Shown: positions 16,974-26,460 of the stretch, piece by piece | Numbering within the stretch: position 1 is the stretch's first letter | Layout: each line of letters opens with the position of its first letter | Assembly (NCBI RefSeq): GCF_000403455.2 | Contig: NZ_KE159719.1 | Location: 95,157-159,156, forward strand | Reading direction: 5' to 3' | DNA length: 64,000 nucleotides | Origin: Dorea sp. 5-2 | GTDB lineage: Bacteria; Bacillota; Clostridia; Lachnospirales; Lachnospiraceae | Position numbers and translations under genes: made by a program | The notes under the pieces: generated by a model | Databases searched by the model: none | What the model saw: only the letters and a program-made list of their open reading frames with translations | Told to the model about the DNA's origin: nothing

Positions 16974-17507
16974 ATGGAAAGAACATATAAAAGGGGCGAT
17001 ATGTACTACGCCGACTTGGGGAAAGGGATAGGCTCGGAGCAGGAAGGCTACCGCCCCGTCCTTATCATCCAGAATAACACAGGCAACCGCCACAGCACTA
17101 CCGTCATTGTCGCATCCATCTCAAGCAAGGTTGATGCAAAGCCGAAGCTGCCCACCCACTACTTTATCGACGCTGAATGCGGCTTGCAGCTCCCTTCCAT
17201 CGTGCTTCTTGAGCAGCTCCGCACGGTCAGCAAGCAGCGGCTTGAGGGGTATATCGGACGGCTGGACAAAAAACATATCCGTGGCGTAAACCATGCGCTG
17301 GCGGTCAGCATCGGTCTTATCTCCCCCGTCCCAAACAGGCTTCAGCTCTGCTTATGCAGAACTTGTGCGGACAATTTTTACAGCACAGGTGCTTACATCC
17401 TGCGAAGGCTTGACAAAGGGCAGACCGAGAAAGACGTCTGCACATACTGCAACCAGCGGATGGGCTTTGATTATGAAGTCATCCCGAAAACAGACGGGCG
17501 GGAATGA
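16974..17507 (+). CDS. PemK/MazF-like protein with C-terminal zinc-ribbon extension
   Basis: A 177-residue protein starting at 16974 after CAGGAGG. Residues 1-115 match the PemK/MazF endoribonuclease fold (RGDMYYADLG, EQEGYRPVLIIQNN, IVASISSK, VLLEQLRTVSKQRLEGYIG). The tail (about 120-165) has paired cysteines (CLCRTC and CTYC), a likely zinc ribbon. No antitoxin gene lies directly upstream. It may work as a regulator or solitary toxin of the element. Confidence 0.85.
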   Translation: MERTYKRGDMYYADLGKGIGSEQEGYRPVLIIQNNTGNRHSTTVIVASISSKVDAKPKLPTHYFIDAECGLQLPSIVLLEQLRTVSKQRLEGYIGRLDKKHIRGVNHALAVSIGLISPVPNRLQLCLCRTCADNFYSTGAYILRRLDKGQTEKDVCTYCNQRMGFDYEVIPKTDGRE

Positions 17508-17533
17508 CCCGCAGGAAAGATGGGAGGAATGGC

Positions 17534-17734
17534 ATGGAAACAATTCCAGAAAGGGGACACGTTACCCACAAAGGGGCTTGTAGCGGTGCAGGCTCTTTCC
17601 CGCATCAGAGGGAAACCTTTGACGCAAAAGACAACATCCGTGTTGTCAGCATCTTCAACGGGGCAAGGACGGCAAGCGAGGTCATACACCAGGCGGCTGT
17701 CAAAAAAATCCTCTACGAAAACCCGTATGCATGA
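17534..17734 (+). CDS. Small protein upstream of the serine recombinase
   Basis: A 66-residue protein beginning METIPERGHV and ending KILYENPYA, preceded by GGGAGG 6 bases upstream. The core (IRVVSIFNGARTASEVIHQAAVKK) has an alternating pattern. Similar small proteins are common just before large recombinases in Firmicute elements, which hints at an accessory or directionality role. No named family can be assigned with confidence. Confidence 0.6.
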   Translation: METIPERGHVTHKGACSGAGSFPHQRETFDAKDNIRVVSIFNGARTASEVIHQAAVKKILYENPYA

Positions 17735-17836
17735 CGGGAACAGCAGGCGCACATTTGACCGTGCCGCTACAGACTTATATACTGTAAGCGTAGGTTACAC
17801 TTTCCTGCTGTTTCCCAAAAAGGAGGCATTTATTTT

Positions 17837-19465
17837 ATGAGAGAACAGCAGAATTATACCGCAGGGATTTATTGCAGGCTGTCGTCCGAGGATTCTGCCG
17901 AGCATGAGTCCATGAGCATCGGAAACCAGAAAGCGATGCTCAGCGACTATGTGAAAAGGCAGGGATGGGAAGTCGGGGATATTTATATCGACGACGGGTA
18001 CTCTGGGACGAATTTTGAAAGACCAGATTTCAAGCGGATGATAGGCGACATTGAAAACGGCAAAATCAACATGGTTGTCGTAAAGGACTTATCAAGGCTT
18101 GGGCGGAACTATATCATGTGCGGACAGTACACCGAGATTTACTTCCCCGAAAAGGGCGTGCGCTTCATTGCGGTGAATGACAATGTTGACACCATCAATA
18201 ACACGGGCAGCATGGACATCACGCCCTTCAAGCACATCCTGAACGACATGTACGCAAAGGACATCTCCACAAAGATAAAATCCTCGCTGCACATGAAAGC
18301 GATGCGTGGCGAGTATCTGGGTGCGCTCGACCCTTACGGGTATGTCCGTGACCCGAAAGACAAACACAAGCTGCTTGTCAATGAGGAAACAGCCCCCATC
18401 GTAAAACGCATCTTTGAGATGTGTGCGGGCGGCATGGGTTCAAGGAGCATAGCGACCACCCTTAACAATGAGGGCGTACTCTCCCCCGCAGAGTACAACC
18501 GATTTAAAAACCACGACCCAGAGAAAGACGGGGCTTTTGTCCGCAAACGCTACTGGTGTCAAACGTATATCCGAACCATGCTGCAGAATGAGATGTTTAT
18601 TGGGAGCATGGTGCAGGGCAGGCAGTACACACCGTCCTACCGCACAAAAAAACGGGTGAAGAATGACAGGGAGGATTGGATTGTCGTCAAGGGTATGCAC
18701 GAACCGATTATCTCCGAGGAATTGTTTGAGCAGGCGCAAAAAGCACTCCACTCCCGCAAAATCCAACCCCGCAAGGACAGCCCACACCATGTAGACCCCG
18801 ATGTTTTTTCTGGACTGTTCCGCTGCGAAGCCTGCGGGACGGCAATGCGGAAACACCGCACACATAATGGGAAATATATTTACTATGTATGCGGTCGCCA
18901 CCACCAGCAGGGGAAATTCGCCTGCTCAAGCCATTACATCAACTGCGATGTGATTACCCGCCTTGTCCGTGAGGACATAAAAAGAAACGCCGTCCTGTTT
19001 ACAGAGGATACGGAACGGGCGGTAAGGGAACTGACAGAAAAGAAATGCTCTGACGACCAGAAGAAAATGTCGCAGATGAAATCCGAGCTGACTGCTTCAA
19101 GGAATCAGCTTGCAGGGCTTGACGCAAAGCTCCGACGGGCGTATGAGGACAATCTTTCTGGCAAGCTGCCAGACCATATTTTCACGATGCTTATCGGGAA
19201 CTACGATGAAGAAAAAGAAACATTGCAGCGAACCATCCGTGAACTGGAAAAACGCATTGACGCTTCCAATGCCGCAAGGTCTGACGTGGAGCGTTTCTCA
19301 AAGCTAATCCAGAAGTACACCAGTTTTGAGGAACTCGACAGCTTCATGCTCCATGAGCTGATTGAGAAAATCACAATCTACGAAACACCCAACATGGGGC
19401 GTTACCGCAAAGGAAAAGAGAAAATCGTTACGATTTATTATAAGTTTGTGGGGGCGTTAGAGTAA
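17837..19465 (+). CDS. Large serine recombinase (ICE A integrase)
   Basis: A 542-residue recombinase. The resolvase domain (about 8-155) has catalytic Ser16 in YCRLSSED and Arg residues in DLSRLGRN. A recombinase domain spans about 170-280, a zinc ribbon lies at about 330-380 (FRCEACGTAM and FACSSHYI), then a coiled coil and a basic tail. It catalyses integration and excision. The gene ends 17 bases before the marR remnant, so the element end is next to its 3' end, as usual for this class. Confidence 0.95.
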   Translation: MREQQNYTAGIYCRLSSEDSAEHESMSIGNQKAMLSDYVKRQGWEVGDIYIDDGYSGTNFERPDFKRMIGDIENGKINMVVVKDLSRLGRNYIMCGQYTEIYFPEKGVRFIAVNDNVDTINNTGSMDITPFKHILNDMYAKDISTKIKSSLHMKAMRGEYLGALDPYGYVRDPKDKHKLLVNEETAPIVKRIFEMCAGGMGSRSIATTLNNEGVLSPAEYNRFKNHDPEKDGAFVRKRYWCQTYIRTMLQNEMFIGSMVQGRQYTPSYRTKKRVKNDREDWIVVKGMHEPIISEELFEQAQKALHSRKIQPRKDSPHHVDPDVFSGLFRCEACGTAMRKHRTHNGKYIYYVCGRHHQQGKFACSSHYINCDVITRLVREDIKRNAVLFTEDTERAVRELTEKKCSDDQKKMSQMKSELTASRNQLAGLDAKLRRAYEDNLSGKLPDHIFTMLIGNYDEEKETLQRTIRELEKRIDASNAARSDVERFSKLIQKYTSFEELDSFMLHELIEKITIYETPNMGRYRKGKEKIVTIYYKFVGALE

Positions 19466-19482
19466 ACGCCCTTTATACCAAA

Positions 19483-19944
19483 ATGAACACTCATCATCTG
19501 AGTAAATATCAGGCGATGAAGAGGATGGAGACGCTGGGGCTTAAGCCCAGCCAGGCAGGGATCCTCTTCATTTTGAATTGTGAGGGAGAGCTCTCACAGC
19601 GCAGTCTGGCAGATAAGATCGGGATCAAACCGCCGTCTATGACGGTAGCCCTGCGGAAGTTAGAAGAACGCGGATATATCCATAAAGAGCAGGATGTAAA
19701 GGATCAAAGGGTCATCCGCATCCGGCTGTCCGAGAAGGGAAAGGAATGTATCGAGGCGTTGGAAGAGATCATGTCGGATATGGAAGAGGTTCTGTATCAG
19801 GGGATCACGGCGGAAGAGATGATGCTTTTCAGAAGGCTGGTCCTTGAGATGAGGGAGAATCTTCTTGGGTCTAAAGACTTCAAAGGGATGGATCTCGAGA
19901 CCATTATCAAGAAGACCAGACCGCCTGTGAGACATGATTTTTAA
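19483..19944 (+). pseudogene. marR-family regulator, 5' end probably cut by ICE A
   Basis: A 153-residue open frame with a complete winged helix (LSQRSLADKIGIKPPSMTVALRKLEERGYI, then DQRVIRIRLSEKG). The first ATG at 19483 has no ribosome binding site, and the frame begins in the middle of the usual first helix, 17 bases after the ICE recombinase. I infer that ICE A integrated inside the gene and removed about 10-15 residues. It may be expressed from ICE sequence or not at all. It would normally repress the exporter genes downstream. Confidence 0.6.
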
Positions 19945-19999
19945 AGGGCTCCGTTTACAGGAAGGATCAAATACATTCTAAGAAAAGGAAAGGTGAGAT

Positions 20000-22342
20000 A
20001 TGCGTAAATTATTCAAATTTTTAAAGCCGTATGGAGGCGCGGTCCTGGCGATTTTCTGTGTATTGGTCGTGCAGGCGTATTGTGACTTGTCTCTGCCGAC
20101 TTATACATCGGATATCGTCAATGTGGGTATCCAGCAAAAAGGAATTGAAGAGAAGATACCGTATGAAATATCCGGGAAGGACTTAGAGCATCTGCTGCTG
20201 TTCGTTCCGGCAAAGGATGCGGCGGCTGTGAAGGATGCTTATGAGGAGAGCGGCGCTTCTTATGAATATGACGGGACGGTCATGATGTTAAAGGAAGAGA
20301 TCAAGAATGACGATGGCAGGATACAGGAACTCTCAGAGATTCTTGGCAGACCGATGCTTCTGTGCGCCGGATTTGATTCGGGCAGTGGATCTGCAGCCGA
20401 GATGGAAGAGCAGATGAAGAAGCAGATGCAGGAACAGATGGAAGGGCAGATGCGCGAACAGACGGAAGGGCAGATGCAGGAACAGACGGAAGGGCAGATG
20501 CAGGAACAGACGGAAGGGCAGATGCAGGAACAGATAGAAGCACAGATGCCGGATCTTAGTCAGATGGGTATTTATGATATATTCGGTATGTTAGAGGATT
20601 CCCAAAGAGAAGAGATCATAAATGAGGTTGAAAAGCAGTTCTCATCTATGCCGGAGACCATGGTCGAGCAGTCCGCCGCAGTATATATTGAGGATGTCTA
20701 TGAGAACCTGGGGATTGATATAGATCAAAAGGAAACGCAGTACATCTTCAAGACCGGCGCTAAGATGCTTGCCCTTGCGGCTCTTGGGATGCTCGCCAGT
20801 ATAATGGTAGGTTTACTTGCTTCCAGGGTGGGCGCGCATGTAGGACGCGGGCTCAGAAGAGATGTGTTCCGCAAGGTTGTGGGATTCTCAAACGGAGAGT
20901 TCGACAAGTTCTCCACAGCGTCCCTGATCACCAGGAGTACCAATGATATCCAGCAGATACAGCTTCTGACGGTGATGATCCTTCGTATGGTCCTGTATGC
21001 GCCGATCATGGCGGCGGGCGGGATCTTCAAGGTTCTGCGCACGAATGTGGATATGCTGTGGATCATTGCTTTGGCGGTAGCCCTGATCATTCTGGTAGTC
21101 GCGGTATTATTTACGATCGTGATGCCGAAATTCCGGGTGGTGCAGAACATGGTGGACCGCCTGAACCTGGTAAGCCGGGAGATCTTGACCGGGCTTCCGG
21201 TCATCCGTGCATTCAGTACGGAGAAATACGAGGAACAGCGTTTTGATAAGGCAAACCGCGATCTTACGCAGGTTAATCTCTTCGTGAACCGTGCGATGAC
21301 TTTTATGATGCCGGTCATGATGCTGATCATGAATGGCGTTGCTGTGCTGATCGTATGGGTGGGCGGCCACAGTATCAATGACGGGACTATGCAGGTAGGA
21401 GATATGATGGCATTTATCCAGTATACGATGCAGATCATCATGTCCTTCCTTATGATCTGTATGATATCCGTGATGCTGCCAAGGGCTGCGGTATCTGCAG
21501 AGCGTGTGGATGAGATCCTTGCCAGCGATACACTGATCCATGACCCTGAGGATCCGGTTGCGCTTAAGGAAGGCGGGAAGGGCGAAGTGGTATTTGACCA
21601 TGTATCCTTCCGTTATCCGGGGGCGGAGGAAAATGTGCTGGAGGATATTACATTTACGGCGAAACCAGGACAGACGACGGCATTTATCGGAAGCACGGGA
21701 AGCGGGAAGTCCACACTGGTCAATCTGATCCCGAGATTCTATGACGTCACGGATGGGAAGATCACGATAGACGGTACAGACATCCGCAGTATTACTCAGC
21801 ATGAACTGCGGGAACGGTTAGGCTATGTGCCGCAAAAAGGCGTGTTGTTCTCCGGCGATATCCGGTCAAATATCCTGTACGGCAATCCAAACGGCAGTGA
21901 AGAAGAGATGATAGAAGCGGCGGAAATCTCCCAGGCGGCGGAATTTATCGGGGAGAAGAAAGAGAAATACCAAAGCCCGATCGCCCAGGGCGGTTCCAAT
22001 GTGTCCGGCGGACAGAAACAGAGGCTGTCTATCGCAAGGGCGGTTGCGAAACATCCGGATGTCTATATTTTCGACGACAGCTTCTCGGCGCTGGATTATA
22101 AGACGGATGTGAAGCTTCGCAATGCGCTGAAAGCAAAGACAAAAGAGAGTACGGTGCTCATCGTTGCCCAGAGGATCAGTACCATCCTGCACGCGGAGCA
22201 GATCATTGTGTTAGACGACGGCAGGGTCGCAGGAAAGGGCACGCACAGGGAGCTTTTGAAGAATTGCGAAGAATATTACCAGATTGCGTCTTCCCAGTTA
22301 TCTGAAAAAGAGCTGGAGCAGGACATGAAGGAGGTGGGCTGA
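20000..22342 (+). CDS. ABC exporter half-transporter with degenerate catalytic site
   Basis: A 780-residue fused membrane/ATPase protein. Six helices include one at about 15-35 and others from about 250. Walker A is GSTGSGKST (about 564), the signature VSGGQKQR, and Walker B VYIFDDSFSALD. Asp replaces the catalytic Glu, as in one half of heterodimeric exporters such as TM287/288. An extracytoplasmic insert of about 200 residues after helix 1 contains five 8-residue repeats. The partner gene begins 2 bases after the stop. Confidence 0.92.
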   Translation: MRKLFKFLKPYGGAVLAIFCVLVVQAYCDLSLPTYTSDIVNVGIQQKGIEEKIPYEISGKDLEHLLLFVPAKDAAAVKDAYEESGASYEYDGTVMMLKEEIKNDDGRIQELSEILGRPMLLCAGFDSGSGSAAEMEEQMKKQMQEQMEGQMREQTEGQMQEQTEGQMQEQTEGQMQEQIEAQMPDLSQMGIYDIFGMLEDSQREEIINEVEKQFSSMPETMVEQSAAVYIEDVYENLGIDIDQKETQYIFKTGAKMLALAALGMLASIMVGLLASRVGAHVGRGLRRDVFRKVVGFSNGEFDKFSTASLITRSTNDIQQIQLLTVMILRMVLYAPIMAAGGIFKVLRTNVDMLWIIALAVALIILVVAVLFTIVMPKFRVVQNMVDRLNLVSREILTGLPVIRAFSTEKYEEQRFDKANRDLTQVNLFVNRAMTFMMPVMMLIMNGVAVLIVWVGGHSINDGTMQVGDMMAFIQYTMQIIMSFLMICMISVMLPRAAVSAERVDEILASDTLIHDPEDPVALKEGGKGEVVFDHVSFRYPGAEENVLEDITFTAKPGQTTAFIGSTGSGKSTLVNLIPRFYDVTDGKITIDGTDIRSITQHELRERLGYVPQKGVLFSGDIRSNILYGNPNGSEEEMIEAAEISQAAEFIGEKKEKYQSPIAQGGSNVSGGQKQRLSIARAVAKHPDVYIFDDSFSALDYKTDVKLRNALKAKTKESTVLIVAQRISTILHAEQIIVLDDGRVAGKGTHRELLKNCEEYYQIASSQLSEKELEQDMKEVG
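20423..20542 (+). repeat. Five 24-bp in-frame tandem repeats
   Basis: Each unit codes QMQEQTEG or a close variant, within the outside loop of the ABC protein. Units 3 and 4 are nearly identical in DNA, which suggests recent slippage and likely length variation among strains. Confidence 0.9.
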
Positions 22343-22343
22343 T

Positions 22344-24182
22344 ATGGCGAGACGAGGTATGAGGCACGGAGGTCCTATGGGGCATGGAGGTCCTGGCATG
22401 GCAGGAGAGAAGGCGAAGGATTTTAAGGGCACGATGAAGAAATTGATGTGGTATCTCAGCGAATTCAAGGCGGCGATCTTCTTTGTTATGGTGTTTGCTG
22501 TGGGGAGTACCGTGTTCAATATCGTAGGGCCGAAGATTCTCGGGAAGGCGACGACGGAGCTTTTCAACGGCCTGGTGAGCAAGGTGTCCGGGGGAGCCGG
22601 GATTGATTTTGACAAGATTGGGCGGATTCTGGTCTTGCTGTTGGGATTATATGTATGCAGTGCATTATTCTCATTTATCCAGGGATATATCATGACCGGT
22701 GTGTCCCAGAAGATGACTTACCGTATGCGCAGGGAGATCTCGGAGAAGATCCAGCGCCTTCCGATGAATTATTTTGATAAGATTTCTCATGGAGAGATCC
22801 TGTCAAGGATCACCAATGACGTGGATACACTGAGCCAGAGCCTGAATCAGAGTGCGACCCAGATGATCACTTCCGTGGCGACCATTATCGGTGTGCTGGT
22901 CATGATGCTTAGCATCAGTCCTTTGATGACACTGATCGCGCTTCTGATCCTTCCGATATCGGTTGGATTTATCTCGGTGATCGTGAAGCATTCGCAAAAG
23001 TATTTTAAAAACCAGCAGGAATATCTGGGGCATGTCAACGGGCAGGTGGAAGAGGTCTACGGCGGGCATAACATTGTCAAGGCATTTAATAAAGAAGCAG
23101 ATGTGATCGAGGAGTTTGACAGGGACAATGATATCTTGTGCGAGTCTGCGTGGAAATCGCAGTTCCTGTCGGGAATGATGATGCCGATCATGCAGTTTGT
23201 GGGGAATCTGGGTTATGTGGCGGTGGTGATCCTGGGCGGATATCTTGCGATGAAGAAGACCATCGAGGTGGGGGATATCCAGTCGTTTATCCAGTACGTG
23301 CGTAACTTTACCCAGCCGATCCAGCAAGTAGCGCAGGTGGCGAATATGCTGCAGTCTACGGCGGCGGCTTCGGAGCGTGTGTTCGAGTTCCTTGAGGAAG
23401 AAGAGGAAGACCAGACGGCGCCGGATGCTGTCTTGGTGGACGGACTGGAGGGACGCGTAGGTTTTGAACATGTGCGCTTTGGTTACAATCCGGAGCATAC
23501 TATCATTCATGATTTCAGCGCGCAGGTGGAGCCGGGGCAGAAGATTGCCATCGTAGGGCCTACCGGTGCGGGCAAGACGACCATGGTCAAACTATTGATG
23601 CGGTTCTACGATGTGAACAGCGGCGTGATCAAGGTGGACGGACACGATATCAGGGATTTCAACCGGAGCGAGCTGCGGGAGATGTTCGGGATGGTATTGC
23701 AGGATACCTGGCTTTTCCAGGGAAGCATCGAGGATAATATCCGCTATGGGAAGCTTGACGCAACCCATGAAGAGGTGGTGGAAGCAGCGAAGGCTGCGTA
23801 TGTACACCGGTTTGTGCAGACGCTTCCGGGAGGGTACGCTATGGAGCTTAACGAGGAAGCAAGCAACGTGTCGCAGGGGCAGAAGCAGCTTCTGACCATT
23901 GCCAGGGCGATCCTGGCGGATCCGAAGATTTTGATCCTGGATGAGGCGACCAGTTCGGTAGACACGAGGACGGAGGTGCGGATCCAGAAGGCGATGGATA
24001 ACCTGATGCGGGGAAGGACCAGCTTCATCATCGCACACCGCCTGTCTACGATCCGGGATGCGGACTTGATCCTTGTCATGAAGGACGGGGATATCATCGA
24101 GCAGGGGGATCATGAAGAACTGCTGGCGCGGGGCGGGTTCTATGCGGAACTTTACAATTCGCAGTTTGAGCGGAGTGCCTAG
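22344..24182 (+). CDS. ABC exporter half-transporter, catalytic partner
   Basis: A 612-residue protein with a Gly/His-rich cytoplasmic start (RHGGPMGHGGPG). Six transmembrane helices lie in residues 35-330, followed by the ATPase domain: Walker A GPTGAGKTT (about 404), signature variant VSQGQKQL, Walker B ILILDEATSSVD with the catalytic Glu present, and switch His in IAHRLST. Together with the upstream gene it should form a heterodimeric multidrug or peptide exporter. Confidence 0.93.
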   Translation: MARRGMRHGGPMGHGGPGMAGEKAKDFKGTMKKLMWYLSEFKAAIFFVMVFAVGSTVFNIVGPKILGKATTELFNGLVSKVSGGAGIDFDKIGRILVLLLGLYVCSALFSFIQGYIMTGVSQKMTYRMRREISEKIQRLPMNYFDKISHGEILSRITNDVDTLSQSLNQSATQMITSVATIIGVLVMMLSISPLMTLIALLILPISVGFISVIVKHSQKYFKNQQEYLGHVNGQVEEVYGGHNIVKAFNKEADVIEEFDRDNDILCESAWKSQFLSGMMMPIMQFVGNLGYVAVVILGGYLAMKKTIEVGDIQSFIQYVRNFTQPIQQVAQVANMLQSTAAASERVFEFLEEEEEDQTAPDAVLVDGLEGRVGFEHVRFGYNPEHTIIHDFSAQVEPGQKIAIVGPTGAGKTTMVKLLMRFYDVNSGVIKVDGHDIRDFNRSELREMFGMVLQDTWLFQGSIEDNIRYGKLDATHEEVVEAAKAAYVHRFVQTLPGGYAMELNEEASNVSQGQKQLLTIARAILADPKILILDEATSSVDTRTEVRIQKAMDNLMRGRTSFIIAHRLSTIRDADLILVMKDGDIIEQGDHEELLARGGFYAELYNSQFERSA

Positions 24183-24190
24183 GATGTGGC

Positions 24191-24218
24191 TTTACATTTT
24201 GTATTGATGGAGTATAAT
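24191..24218 (+). promoter_or_regulatory. Promoter of the AAA-ATPase/nuclease gene
   Basis: TTTACA (24191-24196), a 16-base spacer and TATAAT (24213-24218), 41 bases before the start codon. Confidence 0.65.
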
Positions 24219-24258
24219 AAGAATGAGCCATACATCTTATTAACGGGAGAGAAACCAT

Positions 24259-25911
24259 ATGGGTATTTTTTTAAACAGTAAAACACCATTTCAGTTATTT
24301 TGTGATGAGGCGGCGGCAACGTATTTTGTAGACAAATCCCAGATGCTGTGTGAGTTGATCCCTCTTGCGGAATCGAGTGAGAAGATCATTGTGCAGGATG
24401 ACGGCGGACGGGGCAAGGATAACCGGTATATATGTATTACAAGGCCGCGTCGTTTTGGAAAGACGATGATGGCAAGTATGATCGCTGCATTTTTTGGAAA
24501 GGGAAAAGACAGCAAAGCGGTGTTCGAAAAGTTGAGGATCGGAGCGTGCAAGAAGTATCAGGAACATATAAACAGACACAATGTGATCTATATCAGCTTT
24601 GATCAAAAGCCGGATGAATGTGCGTCGTATATACAGTACATTTCCCGTATCAAAAGGATACTCGGCAATGATCTGAAAAGGGCTTTTCCCAATGTCATGA
24701 TTCATGATGATGATGCGGTCTGGGATATTCTCACCCAGATTTATGAGGAAGAGGATGCCAGATTTATCTTTGTATTGGATGAGTGGGATTTTATCTTTCA
24801 CAGGGATTTTGCTGGTGGCAGGGACAGAGCTGCATTCATAGATTTTTTAAGCAACCTGCTGAAGGGGAAGGGTTATGTAGAGATGGTATATATGACGGGA
24901 ATCCTTCCCATCGCCAAATACTCCAGCGACTCTGAGCTCAATATGTTCTGTGAGTATACGATGGCTGTGGAAGAAAAGTATTCGGAATATTTCGGATTTA
25001 CGGAAGCAGAAGTGGATGAACTGTTTATGCGCTATCAGAGGCAGGAGTCGGCTGTACAGAACGTAACCAGGGAGGGGCTCAGGCTATGGTATGACGGCTA
25101 CCACACGAAATCTGGCGAGAGAGTATATAATCCCCGGTCGGTAGTGTTTTCACTGATGAATAATAATCTGGCGAACTACTGGACCAGTTCGGGGCCTTAT
25201 GATGAGATTTTCAATTATATTGAAAAGGATGTGTCAAAGGTCAGGGAGGATCTGGCGCTGATGATCTCGGGTGTTCCGGTGCAGGCAAAGGTGAGAGAAT
25301 ATGCATCTACTTCCATGGAGCTGACTACAAAAGATGAGATATTTTCAGCTATGGTCGTATATGGCTTCCTAAACTATGAGAATGGTTATGTATCTATTCC
25401 GAATAAAGAGCTGATGGATAAGTTTGCAGACATGGCAGAAAAAGAAGCGTCCCTGGGGTATATACACCGGTTGGCAAAAGAATCCGGGCGGATGCTGACA
25501 GCTACGAAAAATGGTGATACGGATGTCATGGCTGAAATATTGGAATATGCCCACAATACAGAGAGTCCGCTGCTGTATTATAATAATGAAGCAGAACTGG
25601 CTGCCGTGGTCAGTCTTGTCTATCTGTCGGCGCGGGATTTTTATCGGATTGAGCGCGAAGATAAGGCGGGGATCGGATACGTGGATTTTATCTTTTATCC
25701 AGTAAGAAGGTCGGATGATTGTATAATTCTTGAGCTGAAGGTTGACAAATCTGCTAAGGAAGCAGTCAGGCAGATCAAAGACCGGCAATATGCGCTGAGA
25801 TTCCAAGGAAAGATGGGAGAAGAGCCGCGATATACCGGCAGGGTTCTTGCGGTTGGGATCGCGTATCACAGAGAGGATAAAAAGCACAGCTGCATTGTGG
25901 AAGTTTTATGA
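24259..25911 (+). CDS. AAA-ATPase-like protein with C-terminal PD-(D/E)XK nuclease domain
   Basis: A 550-residue protein with an N-terminal AAA-ATPase-like domain (RPRRFGKTMMASMI as Walker A, about residues 56-70; FIFVLDEWDF as Walker B). The C-terminal region has the nuclease pattern YVDFIFYP and CIILELKVDKS. The family is abundant and multicopy in gut Bacteroidetes and Lachnospiraceae, with unknown physiological role. It has its own promoter and a strong terminator. Confidence 0.85.
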   Translation: MGIFLNSKTPFQLFCDEAAATYFVDKSQMLCELIPLAESSEKIIVQDDGGRGKDNRYICITRPRRFGKTMMASMIAAFFGKGKDSKAVFEKLRIGACKKYQEHINRHNVIYISFDQKPDECASYIQYISRIKRILGNDLKRAFPNVMIHDDDAVWDILTQIYEEEDARFIFVLDEWDFIFHRDFAGGRDRAAFIDFLSNLLKGKGYVEMVYMTGILPIAKYSSDSELNMFCEYTMAVEEKYSEYFGFTEAEVDELFMRYQRQESAVQNVTREGLRLWYDGYHTKSGERVYNPRSVVFSLMNNNLANYWTSSGPYDEIFNYIEKDVSKVREDLALMISGVPVQAKVREYASTSMELTTKDEIFSAMVVYGFLNYENGYVSIPNKELMDKFADMAEKEASLGYIHRLAKESGRMLTATKNGDTDVMAEILEYAHNTESPLLYYNNEAELAAVVSLVYLSARDFYRIEREDKAGIGYVDFIFYPVRRSDDCIILELKVDKSAKEAVRQIKDRQYALRFQGKMGEEPRYTGRVLAVGIAYHREDKKHSCIVEVL

Positions 25912-25932
25912 TCTGACGGGAAGTGAGCGACA

Positions 25933-25979
25933 AAAACCAGAGTGTGTCAGAAAGTAATTTTCAGACACGCTCTGGTTTT
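25933..25979. terminator. Bidirectional terminator
   Basis: AAAACCAGAGTGTGTC (25933-25948) pairs with GACACGCTCTGGTTTT (25964-25979), one mismatch in 16. A-tract and T-tract flanks serve both the upstream plus-strand gene and the minus-strand spore-coat gene. Confidence 0.9.
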
Positions 25980-26002
25980 CTGCCATATTCTCTTTCTGAA
26001 AC

Positions 26003-26263
26003 TTATTTCATGGAGCCTCCGCTTAAGATGGACTTCACGTGATCGATCTCCTGCTGGGAAGCCTTAGCTGCAGGTACATAGTAGCTCTTCTCGCGGGCAA
26101 CTTGATAAAGCTTCTCCTGGGACATCTCGCATTCATTTCTCATCTGTTTTAAGCACTGCTTCAGTTCTTTGTTCTCTGTCTGCGGGATCATTTCGCCAAA
26201 ACGGGTCAATTCGCCGTTGATGCCTGTAAGTGCGTCGCTTACCATTGTCTTTTCATCTAACAT
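26003..26263 (-). CDS. CotF-like spore-coat protein
   Basis: An 86-residue helical protein (LDEKTMVSDALTGINGELTRFG, CLKQMRNECEMSQEKLYQVA, KSYYVPAAKAS). The pattern resembles the Coat_F family, whose members are small helical-bundle spore proteins. It lies 14 bases after the related 60-residue gene and is probably in one late-sporulation operon. Confidence 0.8.
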   Translation of the reverse strand: MLDEKTMVSDALTGINGELTRFGEMIPQTENKELKQCLKQMRNECEMSQEKLYQVAREKSYYVPAAKASQQEIDHVKSILSGGSMK

Positions 26264-26277
26264 GTCTCTTGTTCCTC

Positions 26278-26460
26278 CTATAAGAATTTCATGAGATCTT
26301 GCTTATTCTTCATCGCAGAATCTGCCGCATCCTGGAAAAGCTTCTTTACTTCGGGATCCTGTGCCTGGGATGCATAGTCTTGTAATTTGCAGTGACAGGT
26401 GCTGTAACCTCCGATCAGGTGGCGAAGGTTCTGTAAGTCGAGTACTGATAATTCGGCCAT
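26278..26460 (-). CDS. Small CotF-related spore-coat protein
   Basis: A 60-residue protein (MAELSVLDLQNLRHLIGG, CHCKLQDYASQA, DPEVKKLFQDAADSA) resembling the N-terminal half of CotF-type proteins. AAGGAGG precedes the start. It is the first gene of the pair with 26003-26263. Confidence 0.75.
   Translation of the reverse strand: MAELSVLDLQNLRHLIGGYSTCHCKLQDYASQAQDPEVKKLFQDAADSAMKNKQDLMKFL

Larger units (their letters stand above)
1..19480 (+). mobile_element. ICE A: Tn1549/Tn916-like integrative conjugative element (left end outside window)
   Basis: A run of conjugation genes in the order usual for Tn1549-type elements (Maff2-like, VirB6/TrbL-like, PrgI, VirB4, sortase, CwlT-like) is followed by cargo, a Tn916-like KTR/sigma module, a PemK-like protein and a large serine recombinase. 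The recombinase stop codon is 17 bases before a marR reading frame that lacks an evident ribosome binding site. I therefore infer the right element end at about 19,466-19,485. The relaxase and coupling protein would lie upstream of the window. The exact end cannot be fixed without the other junction. Confidence 0.85.

Noticed and set aside
20423..20542. Regular repeats as a possible CRISPR array
   Set aside because: Units are contiguous with no spacers, in frame inside an ABC transporter gene.
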